DNA from: Laccaria trichodermophora
Taxonomy: Eukaryota; Basidiomycota; Agaricomycetes; Agaricales; Hydnangiaceae
Reading direction: 5' to 3'
NCBI GenBank assembly: GCA_018417955.1
Contig: JACTVC010000009.1
Span: forward strand, 1,426,001-1,490,000
DNA: 64,000 nt
Of the stretch, positions 10,754 through 23,560 are shown one piece after another. Both the position numbers and the translations under genes were made by a program. A model generated the notes under the pieces. The model was not told where the DNA came from. It did no database searches and worked only from the letters and a program-made list of their open reading frames with translations. The first letter of the stretch is position 1; each line of letters opens with the position of its first letter.

Positions 10754-13061
10754 TGGCGTCTTTTGAGATCACCTCTTGCTTCCCAACCACCACCATGGCT
10801 CCATCTCCACCACCAATGAGTGCCCGTGACCAGCAAGCTGCCAACCGTACTGCTGCTCTACCTGTTGTGCCCGCCAAACCTAAGTCCACCAGCCGGAAGC
10901 GACAGCAATCCAATGCTGATGAGTCAGCTAACAAGCGCAACAAGACTGTTGGGAATGATGGTGATGATGACATTGATGATGCTGCCATTGCTGTAGAGGA
11001 GTCAAATGATGCAGAGAAAGGAGGGAAGAAGGGGAAGGGGAAGAAAACTGGGGCCAAGGGGAAAAAGAGGTATTTATTTCATTTTTCTCAGCTTTGTCTC
11101 TTTTAGCTCCCTCACCACTTGCAGTAGAAAGACATGGGCTGATCGTCAGCATGAAGACAAAGTGGAGAATGCCAAGGGCACTCCTGCTCATCTCCAGCCG
11201 TGTGTATTTTAATTTCTCTTGTTTTATTTTTTTTTGTTTTTTTGTTTTTTTGTTTTTTGTTTTGTTTTCAATTTTAACTAATGGAATTAATTGGTTTACA
11301 GAATTGAGCGTAAGCTACTTGCTGCTGGCACCTCTGTGGCACCTCCTGAGCGCCCTGCTCGTTCACATGTTGGCTCTGTGCTGCCTCCTGCACCTACTGT
11401 TTCTAGCAGCCGTATTCGTGTTGACCGTGAACGTGAACTGACTGCTGCAAAGATTGATACTACCTCTGGCAATGATGATGCTAGTAACAATTCTGGGTCT
11501 CAGGCTGACAGTGGTAGTGATACTAGTGAATCTGACTCTGACTCTGATACTGGTGGCCAGAGTGCCAAGATTATGTCTGCTACTGTTCGCATAGGTCCAC
11601 CTTCTAGATCTAAGCGAACTCAGCCCAGTGAAACTATCACTGCTCCTGCTGATGATTCTGATGAGGGTAATTTGGATGTGAAAATGCACAGTCCTCCTCA
11701 TGGACAGTCATCTCAGCGTGGCCGGGCCCGCATTGTTAAGGCTATTGGAGGTTCTAGTGGTTCTCAATTAGTTAGATCTAGTGGAGCATCTAAACCATAT
11801 GGAGCCACTATTCGTGGCAGGGCTCTGGGAAATGCCCCAAACATTGGTGATTTTGATGCAGCTGGGGATGACACTTCTATTGATATTGAGGGCACTGTCA
11901 ACTTATTCCCTTCTGATACCCGACCAACCACTGTAGATATTGATGAAACAGCTGTCATCGCAGTTACAATTCCATTTGAAGGGGCTTTGGCACCCCTTCT
12001 TCAACATGTTGCAAAGTATTATTCTCCAATGTCTGGTAAGTACTTCAAATACAATTTTTAATCTAAATTTTGATTATCTTCCTGACAGATAACAATGATC
12101 GTGTATATATTTTGGATCAGCAGAAACGCAAATGGATAGTCAAGGGTAGATTTAGGGATGCTTTGGCATTTCAAGATTCAGTGGTTCACTTGTGGCAAAA
12201 AACTGAATTTGGGCCAACTCTAACCATTTTTCTTGTAAGTTCTGTTATATTATTTATATAATCTGCTTTGTTAATATGCACTAGGAATCTGATCCTGAGG
12301 TTGCTTCAGCTATTCCCCCATCTTTTCTCTCCCATCGCTCCAGTTCTTTGTCAAAGTCTCGTTCTAGGTCATCTCGTTCTCCTTCCTTGCCTGCTGCAGT
12401 TCGCCAGTCTTTGTTGATATCTGGCCAATCGAGTGGCCGAGTAGCTTCTGAGGGTCCATCTACCCTGACTACGATTCAAAAGGAAGCACTTTTTACATTC
12501 TTGAACATCTCTATGGATCTGCCTTCACTCACTCCTACCCTTCGCAACACTTATCTGAAGTACAAGGAATTGATAAATGCATCCAAAACCATGCAAGGTT
12601 TACGATCCAGCCAAGAGTGGGCTGACCATCTTACTGAACATGGTCTTGAACGCTGGTTTCCTGTCTTCGTTGACTTGGTGAATGTCTTCATCGCAAAAAG
12701 TCAATTTTACTCCAGCTGGAAGGCATTATTCAGCCGTGCCCAAAATTATCCACAGATGAAAGCATGGCTTGATGCCAGCTCAGATGCTGAATCTGAATCG
12801 GAAGTTTGGGCTGAGACCAAAGATCCTGATCATTACACTATTGTGGACTTGGCAGAATGGCTCAAAAGAAAAGATGTGGTGAAGGGAAAGAGGTCGGCTG
12901 CTACTAGTTCAGGTGCTGGAAAGAAGTCAGGTGTTAAACAGGAGAAAAGGAAGAAGGAGAGGAAGGTGTCTTCGGAGGAATCAGATGAGTCATCTGGAGG
13001 GAAAAAGTTGAAGTTGAAGTTGAAGGTAAAGGCAAAGTCGAAGAAGAATTCACCTGTGTAA
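10754..13061 (+). CDS. KDZ partner protein, unknown function
   Basis: Five exons fit well: 10754-11069, 11125-11199, 11302-12035, 12089-12234 and 12285-13061. Every junction keeps frame. The alternative start at 10796 is in frame. The N-terminus is basic and low complexity (KPKSTSRKRQQS, a likely nuclear signal) with Asp/Glu and Lys/Gly runs. The middle is Ser/Asp-rich. A folded segment follows around VAKYYSPMS and VYILDQQKRKWIVKGRF. The C-terminal third is helical (WADHLTEHGLERWFPVFVDL) and ends in a strongly basic tail (KKLKLKLKVKAKSKK). It lies 170 bp upstream of the transposase on the same strand, inside the same target duplication, so it is part of the element. No enzyme motif is visible. 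Confidence 0.7.
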
Positions 13062-13231
13062 GTTTCTATCCTATGAACTATTACGTTGACATGTAAATTG
13101 TGAAAATTTGTAAATGTAGCTCTGTTTGGTTTTCCCTTTTGGCTCTTTCTTGGTTGACTCGCTTTGGTCTTATGACACTCTCTGTGTTGAGTCAACATTG
13201 GATTATAATCTGGCTTTTGATATGGTTTCAG

Positions 13232-15479
13232 ATGGCATCATTAGTGCATGGTGCACGAACTGAAACTCCATTCCCAGATATATCTTTTTCTGCATTTAAT
13301 CAAATCATTGAATCAACCTTTGGATCTAACATCTCTTTGGCAACTGTCTTGACCCTTTTATTCACAATTACAGAAAACATGGACTTGTTGAATCTCCATT
13401 TTCGACAACAACACCCAGAATTCCAAGGTGAAAACAAGACTCAGACCACTGGATGGATGATTGCTTTAGCTAGGGCATTGATTGATCAATTGGGCTCCAC
13501 AGCTATTTCCTTATATAGTGATGAAGATGAGGATGATTCAACCCCCCATGACAAGGTCAAGCTGGTTGCAGGAAAGCTGAATGATATGGCTGTCAATTTG
13601 AATTTAACTCCATATGATGACCAAGATGCTTACATGGGAAAGCTACTTCCTGTTTCCCAGAAAGCTATTCAGCCTGTTCATATGATATGTCCAGGATCAC
13701 TAGTGTGTGGAACAGCAACATGTAAGCCCAGATCACTGGTGCAAGCCACACGGAAACGTGACATACCCTCAGTGACATTGATTAAAGATCACAAAATCTA
13801 TAAAAAGGTTTCAGTTTTGACAGCAAAATGTCCAGATTGTGAAACATCTTATTCTGCAGATCATGAACGCTTTTTTGATGAGTTTGGTGGAGCTAAGCAA
13901 CCAAAGCGAGTTTACCTCAACTCAGCAAAGTATCTAAAAATTGGCAGTAATCTATGGGTGGATCGATTGTTTTCAAGCTCTGTGATCAATGCAATGTATA
14001 GCTTCCATGGCTCTGCTTCTGCATATTCACAATATTGGAATGTTACCTATGGAACAAAGTCAACAAATCTATCCCGTGCTCACATTTGGCAGGCCTTTGT
14101 ACAAGATTCTTTGCGCACAATTGCAGCAGAATCCAAGATTGACCTAGAACTCAATGATCCTTTGAACATAACAGAAGTCACCACACAGGCATTTGATCTT
14201 TTAGGGGAACAGGGAATTATCAGAGCAGCAGATCAGCATGCATGCAGTGAATGTAGTCAGCCATATAAGAAAGCTAGTGATGCTGTTATGAATGATCCTG
14301 CAGCTGTAGTGGGAGTTGATGAAAATCAAGCTGTACCACCCTTGGCAGAAGATAACAGAGTTCCACCACAACCACGCCCAGCATCTCCTACCTCTCAGGA
14401 TAACTCTGATGATGATATGGATGTTGACAAAAGAAATGTCACAATGGTTGTACTTGATGGAGTTGTTATGGGACCAACGGTGAATCATTTAAAGGTTATT
14501 CTGACTATAATAATTACTAACTTGACATTTATAGCATTGTGCAATTGATGATTGTGTAAATGATCTTTCAAATTCTCGTGGTGCCTCATTGTGTGATGTG
14601 CACAATGAAGAATATGGGTCCCGATGCCTTGTACGTGACTGTACAAACAACAGATTTGGAGACACCTCTGCATGTGAAGGACATCAGGCAGAGTGGCGAA
14701 AATTTACAAAATATCAAACTCGTCAAACTCGTTCAGGTATTCGGAGAATGTTACAAAGGCCTGGGGAAGCTCAACCTTGGAATCCACAAAGAAGAGGACC
14801 AAACCCACAGCGCCATGATGATGCTAATGAGGAACCACCTTTACCTCCTAACTATTTTAGTCCAGCACGATTCTACTGTGTGGAAACCATTTGTGCCCCA
14901 TGTGGTGTTGTAATTGCATGGACAAAGTTTGATAGGTCTGAGTCAACAACAAATATTTTGCGCTTTTTAGAGGCTGTTTATCCAACGCCAGAATCTCGCC
15001 CTGACTATATCTGTATTGACAAAGCATGTCAAGTTTTTCGAACTGCTGTTAGCAATGGAAGTTGGGATGCAATATGGAAACACACAACAAGATTTATTGT
15101 TGATACTTTCCACTATATTACCCATCGTGTAACTGATTTTCTTTGCCGAACATATTGCAATCCTTCTCCTGGTGATGGTTCAGCTCCAAACCTTGTCATC
15201 ATTGAATTTGATGACAATGGACGTCCACATGCTAAGCGAGCATTCAATACCCAAGTATGTGAACAATTGAATGCATGGCTTGGTGGATTTGAGCCAATTC
15301 TCAAACGCATGAAACCTGGAAATTTCAACTGGTTTTTACATGCAATGTTGTTTTATCACACAAAGCATGTCCTCACTCAACAGAAACGCAAAGCAAAGTC
15401 TCAGGAGATTAATGGTGATGATGAAGACTTGGGTTTGGATGAACAACATGCAGAATCTAATGTCTCTGAATCTGATTGA
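13232..15479 (+). CDS. KDZ transposase, CxC5/CxC6 type
   Basis: Two exons, 13232-14479 and 14535-15479, encode about 730 residues. Splicing at GTGAATC...TTTATAG joins GPT to HCAIDDC in frame. The first cysteine cluster (CPGSLVCGTATC, then KCPDC, near residues 155-210) matches the CxC5-like domain. The second (HCAIDDC, CDVH, CLVRDC, CEGH, near residues 417-465) matches the CxC6-like domain. The RNase H-fold transposase core follows, with YICIDKAC, VDTFHY, CNP and LNAWLGGF. KDZ proteins are cut-and-paste DNA transposases; the cysteine clusters are thought to bind zinc and DNA. No stop or frameshift was found. I identify the cluster families by recall of their pattern and do not assign the catalytic triad. 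The 171 bp between the partner stop and this ATG contain no other gene. Confidence 0.85.
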
Positions 15480-15684
15480 AATAAATAAATCCATGAAAAT
15501 GAAAATTGGAAAAGTGATGTATTAGTAAGTAACTAGTCTTGATGCAGTAGTAAGTAACTAGTCATATGTCTTATGCCTTGGTTTAGTAAAAGATTTAGTG
15601 CTACACATCTATTTGTCTGACCTAAATAAGGAGATTCAGGGTCCAAACTTAATAAACCAAAAGTCCTAGTATTCAATTTGTTGA
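15480..15684. other. 3' flank of KDZ transposase
   Basis: AT-rich sequence with a short direct repeat, AGTAAGTAACTAGTC, at about 15523 and 15550. No gene is visible. Confidence 0.4.
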
Positions 15685-15778
15685 TTCCTGTTGGATTCCT
15701 GTCCATTCCTACCGGAATTCCTGGATTCCGGCCGGAATCCCCGGAATCCGCGGATTCCGGTAGGAATCAGTGGAGGAA
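15685..15778. repeat. Right subterminal GGAATCC repeats
   Basis: Inverted counterpart of the 9311-9520 block, with CCGGAATCCCCGGAATCC. It ends 12 bp before the right target duplication. Confidence 0.75.
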
Positions 15779-15798
15779 TGGAAAGTATTGGGATAGGC

Positions 15799-16472
15799 AT
15801 GGAAGTAATAGAACAAATAACAAACAAACATCTAATTTATAGTTGTTCATGTTCTATGTCATGTGATAGGTCAGATGATGTGATTATGTCATAGATCATA
15901 TGATGTGGTCATGTGATCTGTCTTTCCAGGAAAGATTTTGGCACTTACAATACCACCACTGCTATCAGAAAAAAAGGAGAAAAAATAATAAACTATTGTT
16001 AATGGCTTGTGCACATTTCCTATTCTGGAAATATATCCAGAGAGTCAGACAAAAAGGGGAAAAAAGAAATAGATACATGGTCTGGGTACATTTCCTAATA
16101 TAATAATTTAATACAAATAGAGCTAGAAAAATAATAAAGGAAATTCAATCTAGCCTGAAAAATTAGAAGAAAAAGAGAAAAATAATGGACTGTTATTGAC
16201 AATATTGGGGTATTGTATACATGGTCTGTGCACAATTCCTAAAATAGTAATTAATACAAATATAGCCAGAAAAATTAGAAAAAAAATTTACATGATATAA
16301 ATGGTTGTTGATAATGTTGATGTACTGTTTACTTGGTCTGTGCATATTTCCAAATATGGTAATGAATGAAAATATAGCCATAAACTCAGAAGAAAAAGAG
16401 AAAAATAATAGACTATTATTAACAATATTTAGATACCATATACATAGTCTGTGGATATTTCCTAATATGGTA
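15799..16472. repeat. Right loop segment with ~120-bp degenerate repeats
   Basis: Four diverged units each contain TGGTCTGTGCATATTTCC, AATATAGCC and AGAAAAAGAGAAAAATAATA. They are related in inverted orientation to sequence at 7430-7560 and 8080-8250, so they extend the arm homology in decayed form. No gene is visible. Confidence 0.6.
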
Positions 16473-19400
16473 AATGATACAAATATAGCTGGAAAAACAG
16501 GAAAAAAAAATAGAAAAAGAATAGACATACCATCACAGCTGAATGCAGAATGATAGGTCATGCAGATCAACACATACATAGAGCAGACTCTCAAATGTTA
16601 CTGTGGTACTACAGTGACATCAATTATTTGACTCATTGTGAGAACTTGGTGAGAACTCAGCCATCATGTTGCTTTGAAAATTTGACAGTCTGCCCTGTGC
16701 ATGTGTCAGTCTGGCATGGCTTATCATTCTGCATTCAGCTATAACTGTTATTTACAATGTTGGTGTATAGTGCACATGGTCTGTGCATATTTCCAAATAA
16801 GGTAATTTGTGCAAATATTGCTAGAAAATTACAATAAAATACAAGAAACATTGAAGAAAATATTGGATGGTAGTTACCATTGATTATAATGTTGCAGAGG
16901 TGAAATCAGAGTAAATGAGGCAAGATTACTATTTTAAATGAAAATCATTTAGAAAATGTGGTAAAAATGAGAAAAAATAGGATTTGTTGTTGGGTACTGT
17001 TGTCAAGGTCTAAGGTCTATATCTAAAAAAGGAAATTCAAGTATTTGTAATAGAGAGATCAGAATTCTAGGAGATTCTAGCCATTTCTGCAGAAATAGGT
17101 GGGGCACAGTAAAGTACTGGTAGTCAGCATGTCATTATAGTCAACAGATATGAATACATCATATCATATCATATCATATTATACATATTTATAACTTCAG
17201 ATACTGACAATCCTCAGAGCTCTCTGCAGTTCTTAGAAATATGCCTCTATAAAAGTGAAAAAAAAAGCTGGCATAGTCAATCTGACAGTTCCCAAACTCT
17301 CTCTAGTCTTTAGGAACATACTTCAGTGAAGAAATATGGCTCACACATCAGCCAATATTTACTTCTGGTAATTTGCAAGAATAATAGACATCAGTAATAA
17401 TTCAGTAAGTAAGGCTAGTCTATTATAGGCAGTTATTAATATACACTCAACATAAGAGCAGTCAGTAACAACCTTTATTATCTGATAGAGCAGAATTTAG
17501 AGGGTATAACTATATAACAAATAGCTGAATACCACCAATAGATAGAGCTGAATGCAATATATAATCTGGTTTTTCTATAATAAAAATACAATATAAACTA
17601 AAAAGGCAAGTTTAGGACCAAAATGATCTTTATGATAAATTTTGTAGAAAAGTTGAATCCAGAAGATAAAAGTTTGAATGGTCAGAAATTTTTGAAGTTT
17701 TTTTTTTGAAACTAGGACCCCAGATACTCCGTGACACTGGCAGGAATTTTTTTGCCTATGTGACATGGCTAAAAGATTTCCGAGCAGTGTGACATGGTCA
17801 AAACATTTTTCAGCAGTGTGACATGGCTAAAAGATTTCTCAGCAGTGTGATATGGTTCAAAAATTTCTTAGCAGTGTGACATGGCCAAAACATTTTTCAG
17901 CAGTGTCACACAGCTAAAAAATTTCCTACCACTTTCAGATGGCTAGGATATTTTTCAATACAAAATATGAGCCCAAATATTTCTGGTCACAATATTGAAG
18001 GCCAAACATTTTTGCCCAATGTAATAATATATTTTTCTCCAGAGGCAAAAAAATAACTGGCCAAAGGATCTATTAGCCTGGATAATTTTTCAAGATTTCC
18101 TAGCTAATAGCTTGGTCAAGGTGGGTGACTGAAGTGTCTTCTGACCTTCTTTTTGACCTGCTTCAGTCATGTTCTCATCATATCCAACACTCTTTGCATA
18201 TCTCTGAAGGACTCATCTATGTCTGACCATAGCCAACCTCAACATGATGTCTTTCAAGACTAGGCTGTCCTCCCTTTCTATTTCATAATCAGTTGCCACC
18301 ATCTCCCCTTTCCCATAGTTATGCTTAAATGTAATTCCTTGCAAGGTACAAAGAGTGAATAATTTGCCAGCTGTTTAGCTACAGTCAATTTCTGTGAAAC
18401 ATCAGCTATACCCCATATACCTACATAGATAATAGAAGACTACAAGATATCAGAAAAGCAGACCACAAGCTTTAAAAGTGCACACTACAAAGCTTTGTAT
18501 TGAAAAGGGCAAAGACTACAAATATTTGTAGTCCAAAAAGCGCACACTACAAACATTGTAATGAAAAAAGCGGACACTACAAACATTTGTAGTCTAAAAA
18601 GCGCACACTATAAACATTGTAATGAAAAAAGCGCACACTACAAACATTTGTAGTCTAAAAAGCGCACACTACCAAGCTTTAAAAGTGCACACTACAAAGC
18701 TTTGTATTGAAAAGGGCAAAGACTACAAATATTTGTAGTCCAAAAAGCGCACACTACAAACATTGTAATGAAAAAAGCGCACACTACAAACATTTGTAGT
18801 CTAAAAAGCGCACACTATAAACATTGTAATGAAAAAAGCGCACACTACAAACATTTGTAGTCTAAAAAGCGCACACTACAAACATTGTAATAAAAAAAGC
18901 GGACACTACAAACATTTGTAGTCTAAAAAGCGCACACTACAAACATTGTAATGAAAAAAGTGTACACTACAAGCCTTTGTAATGACAAAGGCAAAGACTA
19001 CATATATTTGTTGTCCAAAAAGCGGACACTACAAACTTTTGTAATGAAAAAAGTGAAGACTACAAACTTTAGTAATGAAAAAAGCGCACACTAGTAACTT
19101 TTGTAGTGAAAAAGCGGACAGTACAAACCAAACTGATATTATGTAATGACTTTCCAAATTAGGAAATATGCGAACATCGTCATAAACAATGACAACACTA
19201 AGCTAGCCACTAACTCCAGTGGCCCAAAGAGCGTGGGAAACAGTTCCCAACCTAAATGTGCACTGTGCCTAACATTAGGTGTGGCAGAAAAAAGTGTAAC
19301 ACTTTTCCCAATTAGGAAATGGCCCAATTGGGAAATAGTGCGGACATCGTCATGAACAATGACAACACCAGGTTAGCCACTAACTCCAGTGGCCCAAAGA

Positions 19401-20887
19401 GCGTGGGAAATAGTTCCTGACCTAAATGCGTAATGTGCCTGACATTAGATATGGCAGAAAAAAGTGTAACGCTTTTCCCAATTAGGAAATGGCCCAATTG
19501 GGAAATAGTGCGGACATCGTCATGAACAGTGACAACACTAAGCTAGTCAATAACTCCAGTGGCCCAAAGAGCGTGGGAAACAGTTCCCAACCTAACTGCA
19601 CACTGTGCCTGACATTAGGTGTGGCAGAAAAAAGTGTAACGCTTTTCCCAATTAGGAAATGGCCCAATTAGGAAATAGTGCACACATCAAAGCGGACACT
19701 ACAAAATTTTAGCCTCACTTTGGTCAAAGCCATTGGTAAATATATGTAAACAAACTTCGAAATGAGGGTTTTCTGCCTTCCTCTGCCTAAATAAAAATAG
19801 ATTATGGTTCCTGATACCATGGTATGGTATGAGGGTGCATGGTATGGTATGGTATGGTAAGGTATGGTATGGTATGGTATGGTATGGTATGGGTTTGTGC
19901 AATACCATGGTATGAGGGTGCAATACCATGGTATGAGGGTGCAATACCATGGTATGGTATGAGGGTGTAATACCATGGTATGGTATAGTATGGAAGTGCA
20001 ATACCATGGTATGGTATGGTATGAGGGTGTAATACCATGGTATGGTATGGTATGGGAGTGCAATACCATGGTATGGTATGAGGGTGCATGGTATGGTAGG
20101 GAGTGCAATACCATGGTATGAGGGTGCAATACCATGGTATGGTATGAGGGTGTAATACCATGGTAAGAGGGTACAATACCATGGTATGGTATGAGGTGAA
20201 AGCATTCATATTAATGGCTTTTTAGGAATGAAAAAACCCTCAATTGAACTGATTTCAAAAGGTTGGAGTTGACTATCTGGCCTCCACTTGGAGTTGGAAA
20301 TCTTAGAAAAAACCTGAAGAACCTTTCCACTTTTCTTTGCTTCTCAATGACCACTTCATCCCAATGGATGTGGTATTGTTTAATTTGGATGAATATTTGT
20401 TCTTCTTATAGAAAGGACTGGGAAAGATATGTATTATTAAATGGCTTTGGATGCATGAGAAAGCTGGGATAAAGCCTATTTGAACTCATTTTCAATAGAT
20501 GGTTTGGACTATCTAGCCTCAATTTGTAGCCCAATATCTCAAGAAAAACATGGAGAACCACCCCACAAAAAATGGTACCCAATGGACCAGTATTGCAGCC
20601 TGCAGAATTTATTTATTTATTTTGGAAAAGGACCCCAGACACCCAGTGACAGCTTTGGTATGATGGTATGAAGTGGTATCATACCATTTGGTATGGTATA
20701 ACTTGTCATGGTATGGTATGGTAACTTGGTATTGGTATGAGTGGGATATGGTATGAATTTTCCATTCCATGGTACCATGGTATTGGTATGGTGCTCACAT
20801 ACCACTCTGGAATGGGTACCATTGAGGTACCCTTAAATCAAAGAATTCATATACCTCATAGGTACCCAAAAATGGGTGACTGAAGTG
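16473..20887 (-). repeat. Right arm of the foldback element
   Basis: Inverted copy of 3416-7830, carrying the same repeat blocks in reverse order. Each mirror position is 24303 minus the left coordinate. Confidence 0.88.
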
Positions 20888-20894
20888 GTGTTAG
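20888..20894. repeat. Right target-site duplication of foldback element
   Basis: GTGTTAG directly after the terminal GGGTGACTGAAGTG, matching 3409-3415. Confidence 0.8.
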
Positions 20895-21135
20895 ACCCTG
20901 CAATGAGAGAATTCCCAAGGGAAGCGTAGAATCTGCAGTTGATCGAGCCTAAAACGGTTTCAGACATCAAAAGGGGTGTAAAAAAAACAAGGGTAGCAGA
21001 TGAATTGCACCCCATTTGTACCCCACAAGTGCCTGCGATGATAGCGCTCGCAGCATTTCATTATGAACACAACTTTGTTAAATTTGCACAAGCCCATTCA
21101 ATTAAAATACTCATAAACAAAGAAGAGCATGCCAT
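20895..21135. other. Short intergenic stretch
   Basis: No convincing gene or repeat. It adjoined the 5' flank of the AT-hook gene before the foldback element inserted. Confidence 0.4.
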
Positions 21136-22833
21136 CTATGATATGTAATTGGTGGGAACGCTGGACACCACCCTTGGGAGCCTAATGCCATTACCAGCAC
21201 ATTTACAACCACCAAGACACCATGAAATGAGCATTGGGGTAATGACACTCCAGCGGATTGGATTTTCTGCCACTTCAGGCATGATGGGAGTGATGGTCAT
21301 GGTTGGCGACAAAGTAGGAAGGGGCGAAAATGGTCTGAACAGAAAGAAGGCGCATCCAGGATCAGCAGAAGTTCGCAGGGTAAAGCTGCAAGACCGATCC
21401 TCACCACAGATGTGGTCCTTGATGGATGTTAACTCCCGAACAAAGGTAACACTGACTCTCGCCTTATACTTTTTGACAAGAAGCTCCAACAACTCCCGAG
21501 GCAATGCTGGAACTGGTACCGAAATACTGAAGTTAGCGAGGATGGTATATGCCTCACTGTGAGGCAAAACTGATCTGCTTCTAACAGCATTATAGATTTT
21601 GGTGGTGGGTAGGGATAAACCAGATGGTAGCAAGCTGATTCTCCTGGGTGTCAGATCAGCGTATGCTGTGAAAATTCCTCAGCCAATTATAGCATTCATA
21701 GTAATGGATGTGCCAGAATGGAATAGAGCCTCCAAGGGGGATGCAGACTTGGTTGCGATGACGTTGACACAAATGAGGGGATGAAAATTGGAGGTGTACC
21801 ATTCAATGTGAGCGATAGCGGGATTCAGATGGTAGACTGGCAAGTGACCACCAACAGATTTGAAACCTGATAAAATACGCTGGGTGAAGGTATCTGCATG
21901 AGCTTCAGGTACATAAAGGTCGAGATCATATGGAGCAAAACCATCGACATTGGCAAGCACGGCAAGAAGGGCGACAGACCCTCCAATGAATGCACCTGAA
22001 ACTTCCATGCCTTCCAGAAGCTTGTGCAGATTGATGGAAAATGAGGTCAGAATGCGCTCAATTCGTGCCATAGTATATGCATTGACTGCATGACAGAAAT
22101 AACGGCAGCACTTTGACAACCGGAGCAATGCAGGAAGGGCCAAGTTGTCATAAATAATCTTCTGGATATCTTGTGGCAGATGAAGAAGAATGTTTGTGGG
22201 ATACTCATAAGCCGCATTTTGGGGAACTATGATCGGTCAGAACAATAACAAGCAACAATGACAAGTGTGACATACTAGTTTTCAAACGATAAACATCTGC
22301 CAACTCACGGACATGAGACTGGATTTCATGGAAGCGCTCGGGGTCCATCTGACCGATCTCTAGGAGTTTCTCAGACATGATTTGCCAGAGACCCAACTTT
22401 GGATCTGTTATCATTGCTTCAGATGAAGAATGCGACTCTCGGCCTCTTGCAACTGCATTGCTGAAAAGTGTACAAAGGGCAGGCCCATCTTGGAACAAGG
22501 GCATGGACACTATGTGATAACAAGAATTCAACATCTAATGGTTGATGAAGGGGCAAATCGACATACCCAACACGGTTGGTGAACCATGATCAGATACAGA
22601 AGGCGAGGAGATGGTTGGAGAGGACGTCTGTGATTCAAGTTCTGGGGAGATAATCCTATGTGAGTCCAATACCCGATGCGACAAAAAGTTCAACCAATAC
22701 CTCTGAAGGATGGTCGATTCAAAGGGACAGCTGGCAGTCTGGTCTCTGTGTACAGTCCTAAGTGCATCACATCAAAAATATAGAAGAAATTCAAAATGGA
22801 ATGCAAACCTGACTGTTGATAACGAAGGCTCAT
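21136..22833 (-). pseudogene. F-box-like protein gene with an in-frame stop
   Basis: The start is ATG near 22833 (MSLRYQQS). Four short introns join exons in frame, e.g. donor GTATGTCAC near 22276 with acceptor ATCATAG. An F-box-like segment (LHLPQDIQKIIYDNL, then CRYFCHAVNAY) is followed by a GGSVALLAVL...YDLDLYVPE segment. That second segment resembles the nucleotidyltransferase-like domain common in basidiomycete F-box proteins. F-box proteins recruit substrates to SCF ubiquitin ligases. After MNAIIG the frame meets TGA (plus-strand TCA at 21679-21681), then continues in the same frame for about 180 codons with protein-like content (YADLTPRRISLLPSGL). A single TGG-to-TGA change would explain this. 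It is either a recent pseudogene or a protein truncated at that point. Confidence 0.6.
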
Positions 22834-22987
22834 GGTGAAGCGACAAAGTAGAACGTGAACTTTGATAGTTGATATGAACGACGGCAGAAAAGAACGGTCA
22901 GTCTGTCCTTCCCTGACTGAACAATTTTACTCACTATTTCCTAATATTTGGTGCAGAAGCAATCTATCAAGGGTTTTTTTTTTTCAA

Positions 22988-23560
22988 TGCCGCCGTGGCG
23001 ACAATGCTCAACTTGGATTCAACATACCAAACACCCTGATGTCAATTGAGAAGGACAACCCTGCTTAAAGGAAACTGATGCCACAAGGGTAGCTGCATTA
23101 GACGTTCCTAAGACTAGTTAAGGGTTTCGAAGCGTCTCCATGTTCCAACAGGGTTCAATGACAGCTGTGAGGAAAGATCGAGAAGCAAAATAACGCCACC
23201 GAGGCAACGATGCTCAACTTGGATTCAACATACCAAACACCCTGATGTCAATTCAGAAGGACAACTCTGCTTCAAGGAAACTGACGCCACAAGGGCAGCT
23301 GCATTAGACATTCCTAGGACTAGTTAAGGGTTTCAAACCAACTTCAACTAACAGATATAGAACCAGAGGAGTGTGAAGAAGGTAGGTATATGCTGCATAA
23401 TTTATCAGGTAAAAGTGCTATATTCCATAGTAATGTGGTCCAAGCTAATTACCTACTCTGGGGCAGCATCTTCATGTTCTGACAGCAACAGTGTCTCCAT
23501 GTTCCAACAGGGTTCAAACGATGGCTGTGAGGAAAGATCGACAAATAAAACAACACCACA
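22988..23560 (+). repeat. Local tandem duplication before the next gene
   Basis: A ~140-bp block containing CAACTTGGATTCAACATACC occurs at about 22988-23128 and again at 23190-23332. The adjoining TCCATGTTCCAACAGGGTTC occurs at about 23138 and 23495. The second copy leads into the start of the downstream gene. Confidence 0.75.

Larger units (their letters stand above)
9299..15790 (+). mobile_element. 6.5 kb KDZ element (CxC5/CxC6 type), apparently complete
   Basis: GGATAGGC flanks the element at 9291-9298 and 15791-15798, an 8-bp target duplication as known for KDZ transposons. The left end reads GAGGTCTTTATTGTCCTCC. The right end, read inward, is CAATACTTTCCATTCCTCC. Both then enter CACTGATTCCTxCCGGAATCC. 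It carries two plus-strand genes, the partner at 10754-13061 and the transposase at 13232-15479, and both read as intact after splicing. It sits in the loop of the foldback element. A 1.7 kb relative at 51162-52840 has the same kind of ends. Confidence 0.82.
3416..20887. mobile_element. 17.5 kb foldback (long inverted repeat) element
   Basis: The two ends are reverse complements: position x on the left pairs with 24303-x on the right. The pairing holds from 3416/20887 to 7830/16473. Both ends read CACTTCAGTCACCC inward, and the flanking GTGTTAG duplication shows that the whole unit behaved as one insertion. The arms carry no transposase; the only coding capacity is the nested KDZ element at 9299-15790. 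Without that insert the unit would be about 11 kb and non-autonomous. The terminal motif does not match the KDZ ends closely enough to say which transposase moved it. An assembly artefact from a hairpin cannot be excluded from sequence alone, but the duplication and the different loop flanks argue against it. Confidence 0.8.

Noticed and set aside
9299..15790. TET/JBP dioxygenase gene as KDZ cargo
   Set aside because: Such genes are known to accompany KDZ elements in fungi, but no HxD...H iron-binding pattern was seen in either partner type here.
3416..20887. A CRISPR array or Starship-type giant element
   Set aside because: The repeats are not spaced by unique spacers and this is a eukaryote. 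No tyrosine-recombinase captain gene is present.
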